Of a stretch of 7,789 nucleotides of DNA, positions 1-6,881 are shown in pieces. The notes beneath the pieces are model-generated. The model worked only from the letters and a program-made list of their open reading frames with translations, was not told the origin of the DNA and made no database searches. The first letter of the stretch is position 1; each line of letters begins with the position of its first letter. Origin of the DNA: Candidatus Geohydrothermomicrobium daggyaiense (GTDB lineage: Bacteria > Actinomycetota > Geothermincolia > Fen-727 > JACVIW01); the NCBI GenBank assembly GCA_015711695.1, contig MU158459.1, positions 992 through 8,780 of the forward strand, in the 5' to 3' direction. Position numbers and translations under genes: made by a program.

Positions 1-1
1 A

Positions 2-865
2 TCTATCCCTGTCCAGGTCCTTGACTCCAGCTCATTCAAGGGCATCGACATCGCTCTTTTTTCGGCTGGCGCGGAGATTTCTCGAGATTTCGCGCCCGTT
101 GCGGTGGAGCAAGGAGCGGTGGTGATCGACAATTCAAGCGCGTTCAGGATGGAACCGGACGTCCCGCTCGTGGTGCCGGAAGTCAACCGTGAAGAAGCTT
201 TCAAACATAAAGGTATAATATCAAATCCAAACTGTTCGACAATACAGATGGTTGTAGTTCTCGCTCCGCTACATAGACAAGCCCATATCGAGAGAGTAGT
301 TGTGACGACTTTCCAGTCCGTATCCGGGACCGGAAAAAACGCTGTCGAAGAACTTAAGCGACAGGTCAGTGATATACAGGCGGGAAAACCGGTGACCTGT
401 GACGTATATCCGCATCAGATAGCCTTCAATGTTCTTCCTCACATAGATAACTTCCTGGACAACGGCTACACAATGGAAGAAATGAAGATGGTTAATGAGA
501 CAAGGAAGATACTTGGCGAGCCCGACATGAGAATTACGGCGACGACAGTCAGGGTACCGGTTTTCGTGGGCCACAGCGAATCGGTGAATGTCGAGTTTTC
601 CAGGAAAATTTCTGCCGATGAAGCCAGGGAAATACTTGTTGAAGCGCCCGGGGTAGAAGTCATTGATAACCCCGAAAGAAACCTCTATCCACTGCCGGTT
701 TACTGCGCAGGAAAAGACCCGTGCTTTGTGGGGAGGATACGCGAGGACCTCTCCGCCCCGAAATCGCTGAATCTCTGGATCGTCGCGGATAATTTAAGAA
801 AAGGAGCTGCCCTGAACGCTGTTCAGATCGCGGAACTTCTATGCGAGAAAAAGCAATCTGAGTGA
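2..865 (+). CDS. asd: Aspartate-semialdehyde dehydrogenase, 5' end cut by the window
   Basis: The enzyme reduces aspartyl phosphate to aspartate semialdehyde with NADPH in the cytoplasm, at the branch point to lysine/diaminopimelate, threonine and methionine. The frame is open from base 2 with no start in view. About 287 residues are visible of a family length near 330-340, so the N-terminal nucleotide-binding glycine motif lies outside. Visible family signatures are ALFSAG near the left edge, VVIDNSSAFRM, VPLVVPEVN, the active-site block NPNCST with the nucleophilic cysteine codon at 233-235, the TRKILG segment, and VPVFVGHSE with the catalytic histidine codon at 572-574. The C-terminal DNLRKGAALNAVQIAELL helix is typical and the stop is TGA at 863-865. 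All expected active-site residues in the visible part are present, so it is probably functional. The 104-base gap to the next gene leaves co-transcription undecided. Family identity is very secure. Confidence 0.97.
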   Translation, partial: SIPVQVLDSSSFKGIDIALFSAGAEISRDFAPVAVEQGAVVIDNSSAFRMEPDVPLVVPEVNREEAFKHKGIISNPNCSTIQMVVVLAPLHRQAHIERVVVTTFQSVSGTGKNAVEELKRQVSDIQAGKPVTCDVYPHQIAFNVLPHIDNFLDNGYTMEEMKMVNETRKILGEPDMRITATTVRVPVFVGHSESVNVEFSRKISADEAREILVEAPGVEVIDNPERNLYPLPVYCAGKDPCFVGRIREDLSAPKSLNLWIVADNLRKGAALNAVQIAELLCEKKQSE

Positions 866-933
866 AGGTTTTATAAAATCCTTCATGCCGCCTTGACTGG
901 GAAGTTTCAGTTTGGTCATGCGCCGGAAGGTAA

Positions 934-953
934 AGCCCTGTCGCATCAGGGCT
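934..953 (+). other. Short perfect hairpin upstream of the CPBP protease start
   Basis: Bases 934-940 (AGCCCTG) pair perfectly with 947-953 (CAGGGCT) around a six-base loop. The stem ends just before the AAGGAG ribosome binding site at 955-960. No T tract follows, so it is not a standard intrinsic terminator of asd. It could shape translation initiation of the next gene or be a remnant of a leader structure. I could not match it to a known riboswitch class. Its function is unknown. Confidence 0.4.
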
Positions 954-954
954 C

Positions 955-960
955 AAGGAG
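955..960 (+). promoter_or_regulatory. Ribosome binding site deciding the GTG start at 971
   Basis: AAGGAG lies ten bases before GTG at 971. The frame is open upstream to TTG at 893, but I see no good Shine-Dalgarno sequence before that codon. GTG at 962 is only one base from the AAGGAG. The site therefore favours 971. Confidence 0.6.
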
Positions 961-970
961 AGTGCGCCTA

Positions 971-1924
971 GTGAATCATTATAACGAGCGCCACGCAAAT
1001 CCCGACGGGAGAACATATTATTGCAACGAACATCCATTCCTTCCTGCAGTCGCCATGTGCATAGGGTGCGGGAGATTTCTTTGCTCACGTTGCATAACAC
1101 TGGTTGGGAACAGGAATTATTGCCATGATTGTGCGCAGCGCGCCATCCTCGTTCCCCGTCCACCCTTTTATCCCACTCGCCCTTTTCAAGAAAACAGGGA
1201 GCCAGCACAGCTTCCCTTTCCGCATGCGACATGGAACTACAGGGAAGCTCTGGGGATCTTTTTTGGAGCTGCGACTATCGCTTTTGTTCTGAGCCTGATC
1301 CTGAGAGTAACCCTTCCGGCCAGTTTATCCTCGCTTGAAGAGACGATTGTTTTCGTGTTTGTCTCAAGCGTTTTACTATATTCTTTCCTTCTTGTCGGGA
1401 TTTTTTTCTCCGTAAAACGAACTCACCACAAGCCCCTTTCCGTTCTGGGCATAAGCCGCGAGATAGTATCAAAGGATCTTTTGTTCGGATTAGGGCTCGG
1501 GGTTCCGCTTTTTTTAGGAGCGCTCGTTGCAGGTTATTTAAGCCAGCTCTTCATAAAACCCACAAAGACAGATATCATTGTCGAATCAGTATCAAAGATC
1601 TCTTCCGGTTCTATTCCAGGGTGGGCCGTATTTCTGCTCGTAATTACGCTTGTCGTGCTTGCTCCCATCTGCGAGGAAATATTTTTTCGTGGGTATGCGT
1701 ATCCGATAATGAGAAATAAAATGCCCCCAGGAACTGCGATACTGTTAAACGGTGTGATTTTCGCCGCGGCGCATTTCGAGATCGCGGGCTTCATCCCCCG
1801 AATGCTTTTGGGTTACGGGCTTGCCTATATGTATGAGAAAAACCGCACGCTAACCAGTCCGATAATCGGACATGCCCTATATAACGGTCTTCTCCTGCTC
1901 CTTGTTGGCCTGATTAACGTCTAA
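971..1924 (+). CDS. CPBP-family intramembrane metalloprotease with N-terminal B-box-like zinc finger
   Basis: From GTG 971 the product has 317 residues. Residues 18-54 hold eight metal ligands in the order C-x2-H-x8-C-x2-C-x4-C-x2-C-x9-C-x2-C, with the GRFLC block, as in B-box-type zinc-binding domains. A proline-rich linker follows (about 62-84), then several hydrophobic membrane segments starting near residues 93, 125, 170 and 218. The C-terminal half has the three CPBP (CAAX protease/bacteriocin-processing, ABI) motifs: EEIFFR with E235, E236 and R240; FAAAHFE with H268; and GHALYN with H301 and N305. These residues form the metal-dependent active site in the membrane in this family. Known relatives cleave prenylated proteins or handle bacteriocin immunity or maturation, but no substrate can be inferred here. 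The zinc finger would face the cytoplasm and may bind a partner. An upstream TTG at 893 would add 26 residues with no family similarity that I recognise. The family call is secure and the role is unknown. Confidence 0.9.
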   Translation: MNHYNERHANPDGRTYYCNEHPFLPAVAMCIGCGRFLCSRCITLVGNRNYCHDCAQRAILVPRPPFYPTRPFQENREPAQLPFPHATWNYREALGIFFGAATIAFVLSLILRVTLPASLSSLEETIVFVFVSSVLLYSFLLVGIFFSVKRTHHKPLSVLGISREIVSKDLLFGLGLGVPLFLGALVAGYLSQLFIKPTKTDIIVESVSKISSGSIPGWAVFLLVITLVVLAPICEEIFFRGYAYPIMRNKMPPGTAILLNGVIFAAAHFEIAGFIPRMLLGYGLAYMYEKNRTLTSPIIGHALYNGLLLLLVGLINV

Positions 1925-1962
1925 TGTTCCTGCACAAACGCTCCAAAAATGAGAGCAGCATC

Positions 1963-1990
1963 AACAAACGCGACTCGTAACGCGTTTGTT
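1963..1990. repeat. Perfect 10-bp inverted repeat in the gap before the adaptor gene
   Basis: AACAAACGCG at 1963-1972 is the exact reverse complement of CGCGTTTGTT at 1981-1990, with an eight-base spacer. An A run (1991-1996) follows on the + strand. On the + strand the RNA hairpin lacks a downstream U tract, so it is an imperfect terminator for the protease gene, although the 3' arm is itself T-rich. It could also be an operator for the exporter genes that start at 2189. The rest of the gap (1925-2188) holds an AT-rich stretch with a possible but weak promoter near 2081-2112 and no convincing gene. Confidence 0.55.
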
Positions 1991-2188
1991 AAAAAATGAA
2001 AAAACAACACTCGAAGCGCCCCAGCGTAAAATGCGCGGGTGGCAAACTTTCTTTACGCTTATTGAAATAGCTGGTAAATGTTGGAACCTGTCAAAAAAAA
2101 ATATGGTATCATTTGTTCTTTGCAAGCGAAGAATTTCCCTGAAAGCGGGTAAGGCTGCCCCAACAAGGACCTTGTATGGGAGAACGCA

Positions 2189-3541
2189 ATGATTTCGAAT
2201 AAACATTTTCGCGCCGTCCTGAAAGCATTTGTCATTATCTCAATTATATTCTCCCTATCCGCGGGATGCGGTGCAGGAGCGATTAAAGTGCAGACAAGCC
2301 GTATTGGACTGTCCTCAATTGAGCAGAAAGTCATGGTTGCCGGGAAGCTCGAGCCCACGAATCCCACTCAGGTCATGCCAGCCGTGTCTGGCTCTATCGC
2401 CGAAATTTACGTAACAGAGGGACAGGAAGTCGCCGCCGGCCAACCTCTCGTGCAACTCGACACTTCAAATCTTGAGCAGGCTCTACTTTCTGCCAAAGCG
2501 AGCCTTGAATCGATGCGGTCCCTCTCCCAGATGCTGTCGGGCTTCTCCTCCGCAGCCGCAGGGATAGGCCGGTACTTCGATTCCCTTCTCTCAAGGCTCG
2601 ACGCCTCAATGGAAGAAATATACACTTTCAAGAAAACGCTTATACAGTGCCTCCCGGAAGATCAACGCCTTGAGGCTCTTCAGACAATCGAGAACTCATA
2701 CAAGAGGTATCTGGAGCGGAGGAAAGAAAGCTGTCCACCAGCTATATCGGTCGGGGCAGGGTACTCATCAGGCGCACAGCAAGCCGCGGCAAAAAAGGCT
2801 ATAGAGAATGCGGAAAAAAACCTCAAGGCGGCAACAATCAAAGCCCCCGTTTCCGGAACCGTTGTTACCCCCACCACGGGTGGAGCCTCCATAGAAAGCA
2901 TGCTGAGCACCATGATGAGCAGCCTGGGAAGCCTCATTCCTTCAGGTCTCGACATTTCAGCGCTTACCGGAATATCTGGCACACTCGGTACGCTCGGCTT
3001 CCCCTCCACCGGCCCGCTTGTTCCAGGCTCATACGTTGTTCCCGGTTCACCAATATTCACAATCGTAGATTTGAAGAGGATGACTCTTGTGACAAAGGTG
3101 ACCGAGTCAGACATTGCGAAAATCAGGGTTGGGATGGACGCTACCGTGAAGCTCGAGGCTTACCCTGATAAGGCTTTCAAAGCAAAAGTCACAAAGATTG
3201 CAAATACTTCCACTGTAAATGAGGCAGGCGCCGTGGCATTCGAGGTCAGGCTTGAAATCGAACCAGCTGATATTGATCTCAAAATAGGAATGACCGGTAC
3301 AGGCGATGTGGTAGTGGCGAAGAAAAAAGCGACAATAGTTGTCCCGATCGAGGCGCTCGTCGAGAAAGAAGGAAGAAAATATCTTTTCAAAGTGGTGGAT
3401 GGCAAAACAAAGCTGACAGAAGTGATGACGGGGGTTACAACCGAATCAGAGGTTGAAATCACCAAGGGCGTCCGTGTCGGTGATAGGATCGTGGTCAAAG
3501 GTGCAGAAAAGCTTCGAGAGGGACAGGCGGTTAAATTCTGA
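2189..3541 (+). CDS. HlyD/MacA-type lipoprotein adaptor of an ABC exporter
   Basis: This 450-residue protein starts at ATG 2189 after a GGGAGA site (2178-2183). Residues 1-27 form a lipoprotein signal: basic N-terminus, hydrophobic core about 10-23, and LSAGC with the lipidated cysteine C27. A first half-lipoyl segment follows (PAVSGSIAEIYVTEGQEVAAGQPLVQL in short, about 64-90). Next comes a helical hairpin (about 92-213) containing C154 and C182, then the second half-lipoyl segment beginning ATIKAPVSGTVV (215-226). That half is broken by a Ser/Gly/Leu/Met-rich stretch (about 229-280) before it resumes at GSYVVPGSPIFTIVDL. A beta-barrel domain (about 298-380) and a membrane-proximal domain ending in GDRIVVKGAEKLREGQ complete the fold. 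The family joins an inner-membrane transporter to extracytoplasmic partners. With the ATPase at 3707 and the permease at 4584 it makes a MacAB-like system. The substrate is unknown. The long insertion and the two hairpin cysteines are unusual. Confidence 0.92.
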   Translation: MISNKHFRAVLKAFVIISIIFSLSAGCGAGAIKVQTSRIGLSSIEQKVMVAGKLEPTNPTQVMPAVSGSIAEIYVTEGQEVAAGQPLVQLDTSNLEQALLSAKASLESMRSLSQMLSGFSSAAAGIGRYFDSLLSRLDASMEEIYTFKKTLIQCLPEDQRLEALQTIENSYKRYLERRKESCPPAISVGAGYSSGAQQAAAKKAIENAEKNLKAATIKAPVSGTVVTPTTGGASIESMLSTMMSSLGSLIPSGLDISALTGISGTLGTLGFPSTGPLVPGSYVVPGSPIFTIVDLKRMTLVTKVTESDIAKIRVGMDATVKLEAYPDKAFKAKVTKIANTSTVNEAGAVAFEVRLEIEPADIDLKIGMTGTGDVVVAKKKATIVVPIEALVEKEGRKYLFKVVDGKTKLTEVMTGVTTESEVEITKGVRVGDRIVVKGAEKLREGQAVKF

Positions 3542-3579
3542 TCGTCGCTTGAAGGCTCCAGTGATCTTATATTGAAGTC

Positions 3580-3597
3580 GCCGAACAAACAGTCGGC
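3580..3597 (+). terminator. Possible weak hairpin after the adaptor gene
   Basis: GCCGA (3580-3584) pairs with TCGGC (3593-3597), and GAA/TTC can extend the stem across a small bulge. Only a short T-containing stretch (TTCTC) follows, so termination would be weak. It may act as partial attenuation between the adaptor and ATPase genes. Confidence 0.22.
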
Positions 3598-3647
3598 TTC
3601 TCATTGCGATTACCTTATTAAATTCTCTGCACCACAAACCGTTAACT

Positions 3648-3653
3648 TATAAT
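3648..3653 (+). promoter_or_regulatory. Candidate -10 box upstream of the ABC ATPase gene
   Basis: TATAAT matches the sigma-70-type -10 consensus exactly and lies 53 bases before the ATG at 3707. No good -35 box is found 16-18 bases upstream. The gap is AT-rich, so a chance match is possible. If real, the ATPase and permease could be transcribed separately from the adaptor. Confidence 0.3.
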
Positions 3654-3706
3654 GTTTCATAGAGTTATGTACCCAAAAAGACTTTCTCTTTTTATGCGCA
3701 GTTGAG

Positions 3707-4465
3707 ATGAGAGAAGATGCAAATGCCGCGATGATAATCGCAGAAGATCTCGTCAAAGTTTACAGGATGGGCGAGAGCAATGTGGAGGCATTAAGGGGCG
3801 TCTCGCTCACCGTGCAGGCAGGGGAGTTTGTATCAATCATGGGCCCCTCTGGTTCGGGTAAATCAACCCTGATGCACATCCTTGGATGTCTTGATCACCC
3901 AACTTCCGGAAGACTCATTATAGATGGGGAGGAGATAAGCAAAGCAACCGACAACAGGCTTGCCGAGATCCGAAACCGTAAAATTGGCTTTGTTTTTCAA
4001 CAGTTCAATCTTCTTTCCAGGACAACCGCCCTGGCTAATGTAGAACTCCCCCTACTTTACTCAGGAGTCGGATCAACAGAGCGGCGCAACAGAGCACGAG
4101 AGGCGCTTGAGCGAGTGGGGCTTGGTCACAGGATAACGCACCTCCCGAATCAACTATCGGGGGGAGAGCAGCAGCGTGTGGCCATCGCAAGAGCTCTGAT
4201 CAACAACCCCACAATAATTATGGCGGATGAGCCAACCGGGAACCTGGACACGAAAGCCGGCGCAGAGGTACTCAAGATACTCGATAACCTTAACGAGCAC
4301 GGGATTACCCTAATATTAGTCACACACGAAAGAGAAGTGGCAGAACATGCTCATAGGATCATCCACCTCAGAGACGGAAAAATAGTCCACAGCGAAGTTT
4401 TAAGAGAGAAGAAGCCGGAGAACGGGAAGGCTGCTCACTTAGCAGGATTGAATGAGAACGCTTAA
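3707..4465 (+). CDS. MacB/LolD-type ABC transporter ATP-binding protein
   Basis: This is a 252-residue cytoplasmic ATPase of the MacB/LolD/FtsE class, which powers type VII-like mechanotransmission exporters. Every canonical motif is present: Walker A GPSGSGKST (46-54), Q-loop in FVFQQFNLL (Q98/Q99), signature LSGGEQQR (150-157), Walker B IIMADEP with D174 and E175, D-loop GNLD (178-181) and switch histidine H207 in VTHE. Length is normal for a stand-alone nucleotide-binding subunit (about 220-250); the basic tail after about residue 228 is a small extension. The start is not sharply marked: ATG 3707 has only a weak purine stretch before it, and ATG 3731 (residue 9, just before IIAEDLVKVY) is an alternative. 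It must pair with the permease at 4584 because it has no membrane domain of its own, unlike Escherichia coli MacB, where the ATPase and permease are fused. The substrate is unknown. Confidence 0.96.
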   Translation: MREDANAAMIIAEDLVKVYRMGESNVEALRGVSLTVQAGEFVSIMGPSGSGKSTLMHILGCLDHPTSGRLIIDGEEISKATDNRLAEIRNRKIGFVFQQFNLLSRTTALANVELPLLYSGVGSTERRNRAREALERVGLGHRITHLPNQLSGGEQQRVAIARALINNPTIIMADEPTGNLDTKAGAEVLKILDNLNEHGITLILVTHEREVAEHAHRIIHLRDGKIVHSEVLREKKPENGKAAHLAGLNENA

Positions 4466-4572
4466 GATTAACCTGTGGTTTGTCTTCTTTTTTCTGCTCG
4501 ATTAGCTCCAGCCGAGCGTTATATTGTAAGGAATGGCTTTAAGAACCGCAAAGTATCGAAGAGTACCGGGAC

Positions 4573-4577
4573 GGTGA
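4573..4577 (+). promoter_or_regulatory. Ribosome binding site for the TTG start of the permease
   Basis: GGTGA ends six bases before TTG 4584. A TGA stop at 4575-4577 in the same frame blocks any earlier start, and ATG at 4579 is out of frame and stops after one codon. That leaves TTG 4584, or the TTG two codons later at 4590. Confidence 0.5.
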
Positions 4578-4583
4578 AATGAA

Positions 4584-5798
4584 TTGAAATTGTTTGAAAG
4601 TTTCCTGTCAGCAATAAACTCGCTTAAAGCGAATAAAATGAGGTCTGGCCTGACAATGCTCGGGGTCATTATCGGGGTTGGCTTTGTCATCCTTCTCGTT
4701 TCGCTCGGTTCCGGTGCGCGAGCCGAGATAACGCAGGGAATTCAGGGGCTCGGCTCAAACTTGGTTATCGCAATGCCTTTCAAAGTCGAACTCGACATAA
4801 ACGCGAATCCAATGCAGCAAAGCAGCCCTGTCCTTAGCGTGAATAAATTTACGATGAGAATCGTCGAAGAGCTTGCCAAAGAAATAGGAGATGAGCGCTC
4901 GGTCGGTGTCGCGACGCGGAAGTCAGCATACATAACTTATAAGAATAAAAGATACTTCACCACAATTAACGGCACAGCCGCAAACGAGTTTTACATAAGA
5001 GACCTGAAAACCGAGGAAGGCAGGTTTTTTAACGAGGTGGAAGTCGATGCGGCACAGCCTGTTATAGTCCTTGGCAAGACCATCGTCCGCGCTCTCTTTG
5101 AGGATGAAAATCCTATCAACAAAGAAGTTTATCTGAAGGGGAGGGTTTTCAAAGTCATCGGTGTTCAGGAGGAAAAGGGCAAAACACTCCTTATCGATCA
5201 GGACGCTGTCGGTTTTGTGCCCCACACAATTTTGATGAAAATATTTGGAGTCTCAAAACCGGATCTTATACTTGTCAAAGCGCCCACGCCCGATTCAGTC
5301 AGCGAGTATGTCGAGCTCACTAACAAAGTGTTAAGCCGGTTCCTCCAGAAAGAAGACTACACGATAATTACCCAGGAAGACGCTTTGAGTTTCGCTCAGG
5401 ACATAACAAGGATTCTGACTTATCTTTTAGGAGGAATAGCAGGTGTCTCCCTTCTTGTCGGTGGCATAGGAATTATGAATATCATGCTTGTCTCGGTCAC
5501 CGAAAGGACCAGGGAGATCGGTATCAGAAAAGCGGTGGGAGCAAAAACGCGTGACATTCTGCTCCAGTTTTTGGTAGAGGCTGTAACCCTTAGCGTTATT
5601 GGGGGAATAATCGGCATCGGTGTTGCAATTTTAGGTTCGGCCCTTTATGAGTATATACTAAAACTAAGGACTGAGGTAACTCCCTGGATTATTATGCTCG
5701 CGTTCTTTTTTTCAATGCTTGTGGGAATTTTCTTCGGCGTCTATCCGGCAAGAAAAGCTTCCAGATTAGATCCGATTGAATCGTTACGTTACGAATAA
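4584..5798 (+). CDS. MacB/FtsX-type ABC transporter permease
   Basis: This 404-residue protein with a TTG start has the four-helix MacB-like topology. A first membrane segment lies at about 22-44 (MLGVIIGVGFVILLVSLGSG) after a short amphipathic N-terminus. A large extracytoplasmic MacB_PCD-type domain spans about 45-275. Three C-terminal membrane segments follow at about 277-303, 326-352 and 367-388. Family marks include GSNLV after helix 1, SVTERTREIGIRKAVGA (the coupling region, 304-320), and the C-terminal PARKASRLDPIESLRYE. These are the segments through which ATP hydrolysis in the partner subunit drives movement of the extracytoplasmic domain. Length is normal for a permease without a fused ATPase. 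It probably works with the ATPase ending at 4465 and the adaptor at 2189. The 118-base gap before it holds no gene and only a weak five-base-pair hairpin. Such systems export macrolides, peptides, lipoproteins or siderophores; the cargo cannot be read from sequence. Confidence 0.95.
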   Translation: MKLFESFLSAINSLKANKMRSGLTMLGVIIGVGFVILLVSLGSGARAEITQGIQGLGSNLVIAMPFKVELDINANPMQQSSPVLSVNKFTMRIVEELAKEIGDERSVGVATRKSAYITYKNKRYFTTINGTAANEFYIRDLKTEEGRFFNEVEVDAAQPVIVLGKTIVRALFEDENPINKEVYLKGRVFKVIGVQEEKGKTLLIDQDAVGFVPHTILMKIFGVSKPDLILVKAPTPDSVSEYVELTNKVLSRFLQKEDYTIITQEDALSFAQDITRILTYLLGGIAGVSLLVGGIGIMNIMLVSVTERTREIGIRKAVGAKTRDILLQFLVEAVTLSVIGGIIGIGVAILGSALYEYILKLRTEVTPWIIMLAFFFSMLVGIFFGVYPARKASRLDPIESLRYE

Positions 5799-5809
5799 AA
5801 GCATGTCCC

Positions 5810-6412
5810 TTAAGGCATTTCTGTCCGCCCAAGCAAGGCTCTCCCGAGCGTTACCTCGTCAGCATACTCGAGGTCGCCTCCCACAGGCAACCCGCTTGCG
5901 AGTCTTGTCACTTTTATGCCAAGAGCTCGAATGGCTCTCGCCAGATATATGGCAGTAGCTTCTCCCTCCGCGTTGGGATTGGTCGCAATGATTACTTCCC
6001 TTATGCCCGGCTTTTTAAGCCTGATAAGTAGCTCTGCAATCCTCAATTCCTCCGGACCCACACCATCGATAGGCGAAATCGCGCCGCCAAGAACGTGATA
6101 AACCCCATTAAAAGAACCGCTCTTTTCGATCGCCATCAGATCCTTCGGCTCTTCAACCACGCAAATACAACCCCTGTCCCTGTTTTCATCCGCGCACACA
6201 GAACAAATCTCGCTGGTGGAAATGTTGAAACAGTTCACGCAATGCCTTACCTTCTCCTTTACCTCAACAATCGCGCGCGCCAGTTCCCCAGCCTCATCCC
6301 TGGGAATTGACAATATGTAAAAAGCAAGCCGCTGAGCGGATTTCGGACCGATTCCCGGCAGGCGGCAGAGCTTTTCTATCAGGTTTTCAACAGGCGAAAT
6401 AAACCCTCTCAA
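5810..6412 (-). CDS. recR: Recombination mediator protein RecR
   Basis: RecR works with RecO (and RecF) to load RecA onto single-stranded DNA at gaps. The 200-residue length is exactly normal. The N-terminal helix-hairpin-helix contains LCRLPGIGPKSAQRLAFYIL (15-34). A four-cysteine zinc motif follows (C58, C61, C70, C73). The Toprim domain has ICVVEEPKDLMAIE with E87 and the conserved YHVLGGAISPIDGVGPE block (105-121), then NPNAEGEATAIYLAR. The C-terminus carries LASGLPVGGDLEYADEVTLGRAL, the Walker B-like region of the family. All hallmark residues are intact. The start is TTG 6412 with a strong GGAGGT site. It is the last gene of a leftward dnaX-ybaB-recR set and ends 11 bases from the stop of the convergent permease gene, so any terminators must overlap the coding ends. 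Confidence 0.98.
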   Translation of the reverse strand: MRGFISPVENLIEKLCRLPGIGPKSAQRLAFYILSIPRDEAGELARAIVEVKEKVRHCVNCFNISTSEICSVCADENRDRGCICVVEEPKDLMAIEKSGSFNGVYHVLGGAISPIDGVGPEELRIAELLIRLKKPGIREVIIATNPNAEGEATAIYLARAIRALGIKVTRLASGLPVGGDLEYADEVTLGRALLGRTEMP

Positions 6413-6417
6413 GAATT

Positions 6418-6423
6418 ACCTCC
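6418..6423 (-). promoter_or_regulatory. Strong ribosome binding site of recR
   Basis: On the - strand GGAGGT lies five bases before TTG 6412. This near-perfect anti-16S match supports the unusual TTG start, which also puts the family's N-terminal helix at the expected distance. Confidence 0.75.
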
Positions 6424-6441
6424 AGAAGAGAATTGATTCCC

Positions 6442-6732
6442 TCAAAGACCTGGAAAGGTAAATCCTCCCGTTATCTCTTCCATCTTTTCCGCTTCGAGTC
6501 TCGCCGATTCCTCAAGCGCGCCATTAACCGCAGCAAGGATAAGGTCTTCGAGCATCTCGACATCGTCCGGATCGACTACCTGCGGGTCAATCTTTATCGC
6601 CTTTATGTTTCTCCTTCCATCAACGGTTACTTTAACAACTCCCCCGCCAGATGAGTATTCAATAGTCTCGCGCTCAAGCGCCTGCTGAATCTCCTCCATC
6701 CGGCGTTGGACCTGCTCGATTTGCTTCGCCAT
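6442..6732 (-). CDS. YbaB/EbfC family nucleoid-associated DNA-binding protein
   Basis: The small cytoplasmic protein binds DNA as a dimer and is almost always encoded between dnaX and recR, as here. From ATG 6732 it has 96 residues: an N-terminal coiled helix (MAKQIEQVQRRMEEIQQALE), a beta segment with YSSGGGVVKVTVDGRRNIKAIKIDP, then VVDPDDVEMLEDLILAAVNGALEESARLEAEKMEEITGG and a short FPGL tail, all classic for the family. The start is uncertain. ATG 6732 has GGGAG eight bases upstream, but the frame stays open to ATG 6813 (123 residues) with poor ribosome binding signal, and TTG 6798 has GGAGG at about eight bases. Extra N-terminal residues in the longer forms are basic and not clearly conserved. 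The stop lies 29 bases before the recR start, so the two genes are very likely co-transcribed. Confidence 0.93.
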   Translation of the reverse strand: MAKQIEQVQRRMEEIQQALERETIEYSSGGGVVKVTVDGRRNIKAIKIDPQVVDPDDVEMLEDLILAAVNGALEESARLEAEKMEEITGGFTFPGL

Positions 6733-6751
6733 ATCCCGTACTCCCGGGATA
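6732..6751 (-). other. Hairpin spanning the ribosome binding site and start of ybaB
   Basis: TATCCCG (6732-6738 on the + strand) pairs exactly with CGGGATA (6745-6751) around a six-base loop. In the leftward transcript the purine-rich ribosome binding site sits partly in the loop and the A of the ATG at 6732 is within the stem. If 6732 is the true start, this could tune translation. If translation begins at 6813 or 6798, it is just coding sequence. Confidence 0.4.
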
Positions 6752-6881
6752 GCCCTTTGGCTCTTTGACCCTTTCGGATAATATTTACCTCTGGACAATC
6801 TCCCAACCTCCATCCCGCGATAATTTTACTTACCGTTACCTTAAGCTATCGTCCTTCTCGCCAAGCCCCGGCTAAGGCTCA

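Noticed and set aside
660..1232. Long open frame on the - strand across the asd end and the start of the protease gene
   Set aside because: It is antisense to two well-supported genes, has mixed composition and shows no recognisable domain.
1986..2192. Small + strand frame of 68 codons before the adaptor gene
   Set aside because: It begins in the arm of the inverted repeat with no ribosome binding site, overlaps the adaptor start, and the product shows no family features.
2059..2367. - strand frame across the exporter upstream region
   Set aside because: It lies mostly antisense to the adaptor's signal peptide and has no ribosome binding site or domain.
6814..6881. Small RNA gene (such as signal recognition particle RNA) between dnaX and ybaB
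   Set aside because: Such RNAs occur near dnaX in some bacteria, but these 68 bases are too short and I see no conserved tetraloop core, only weak partial stems.
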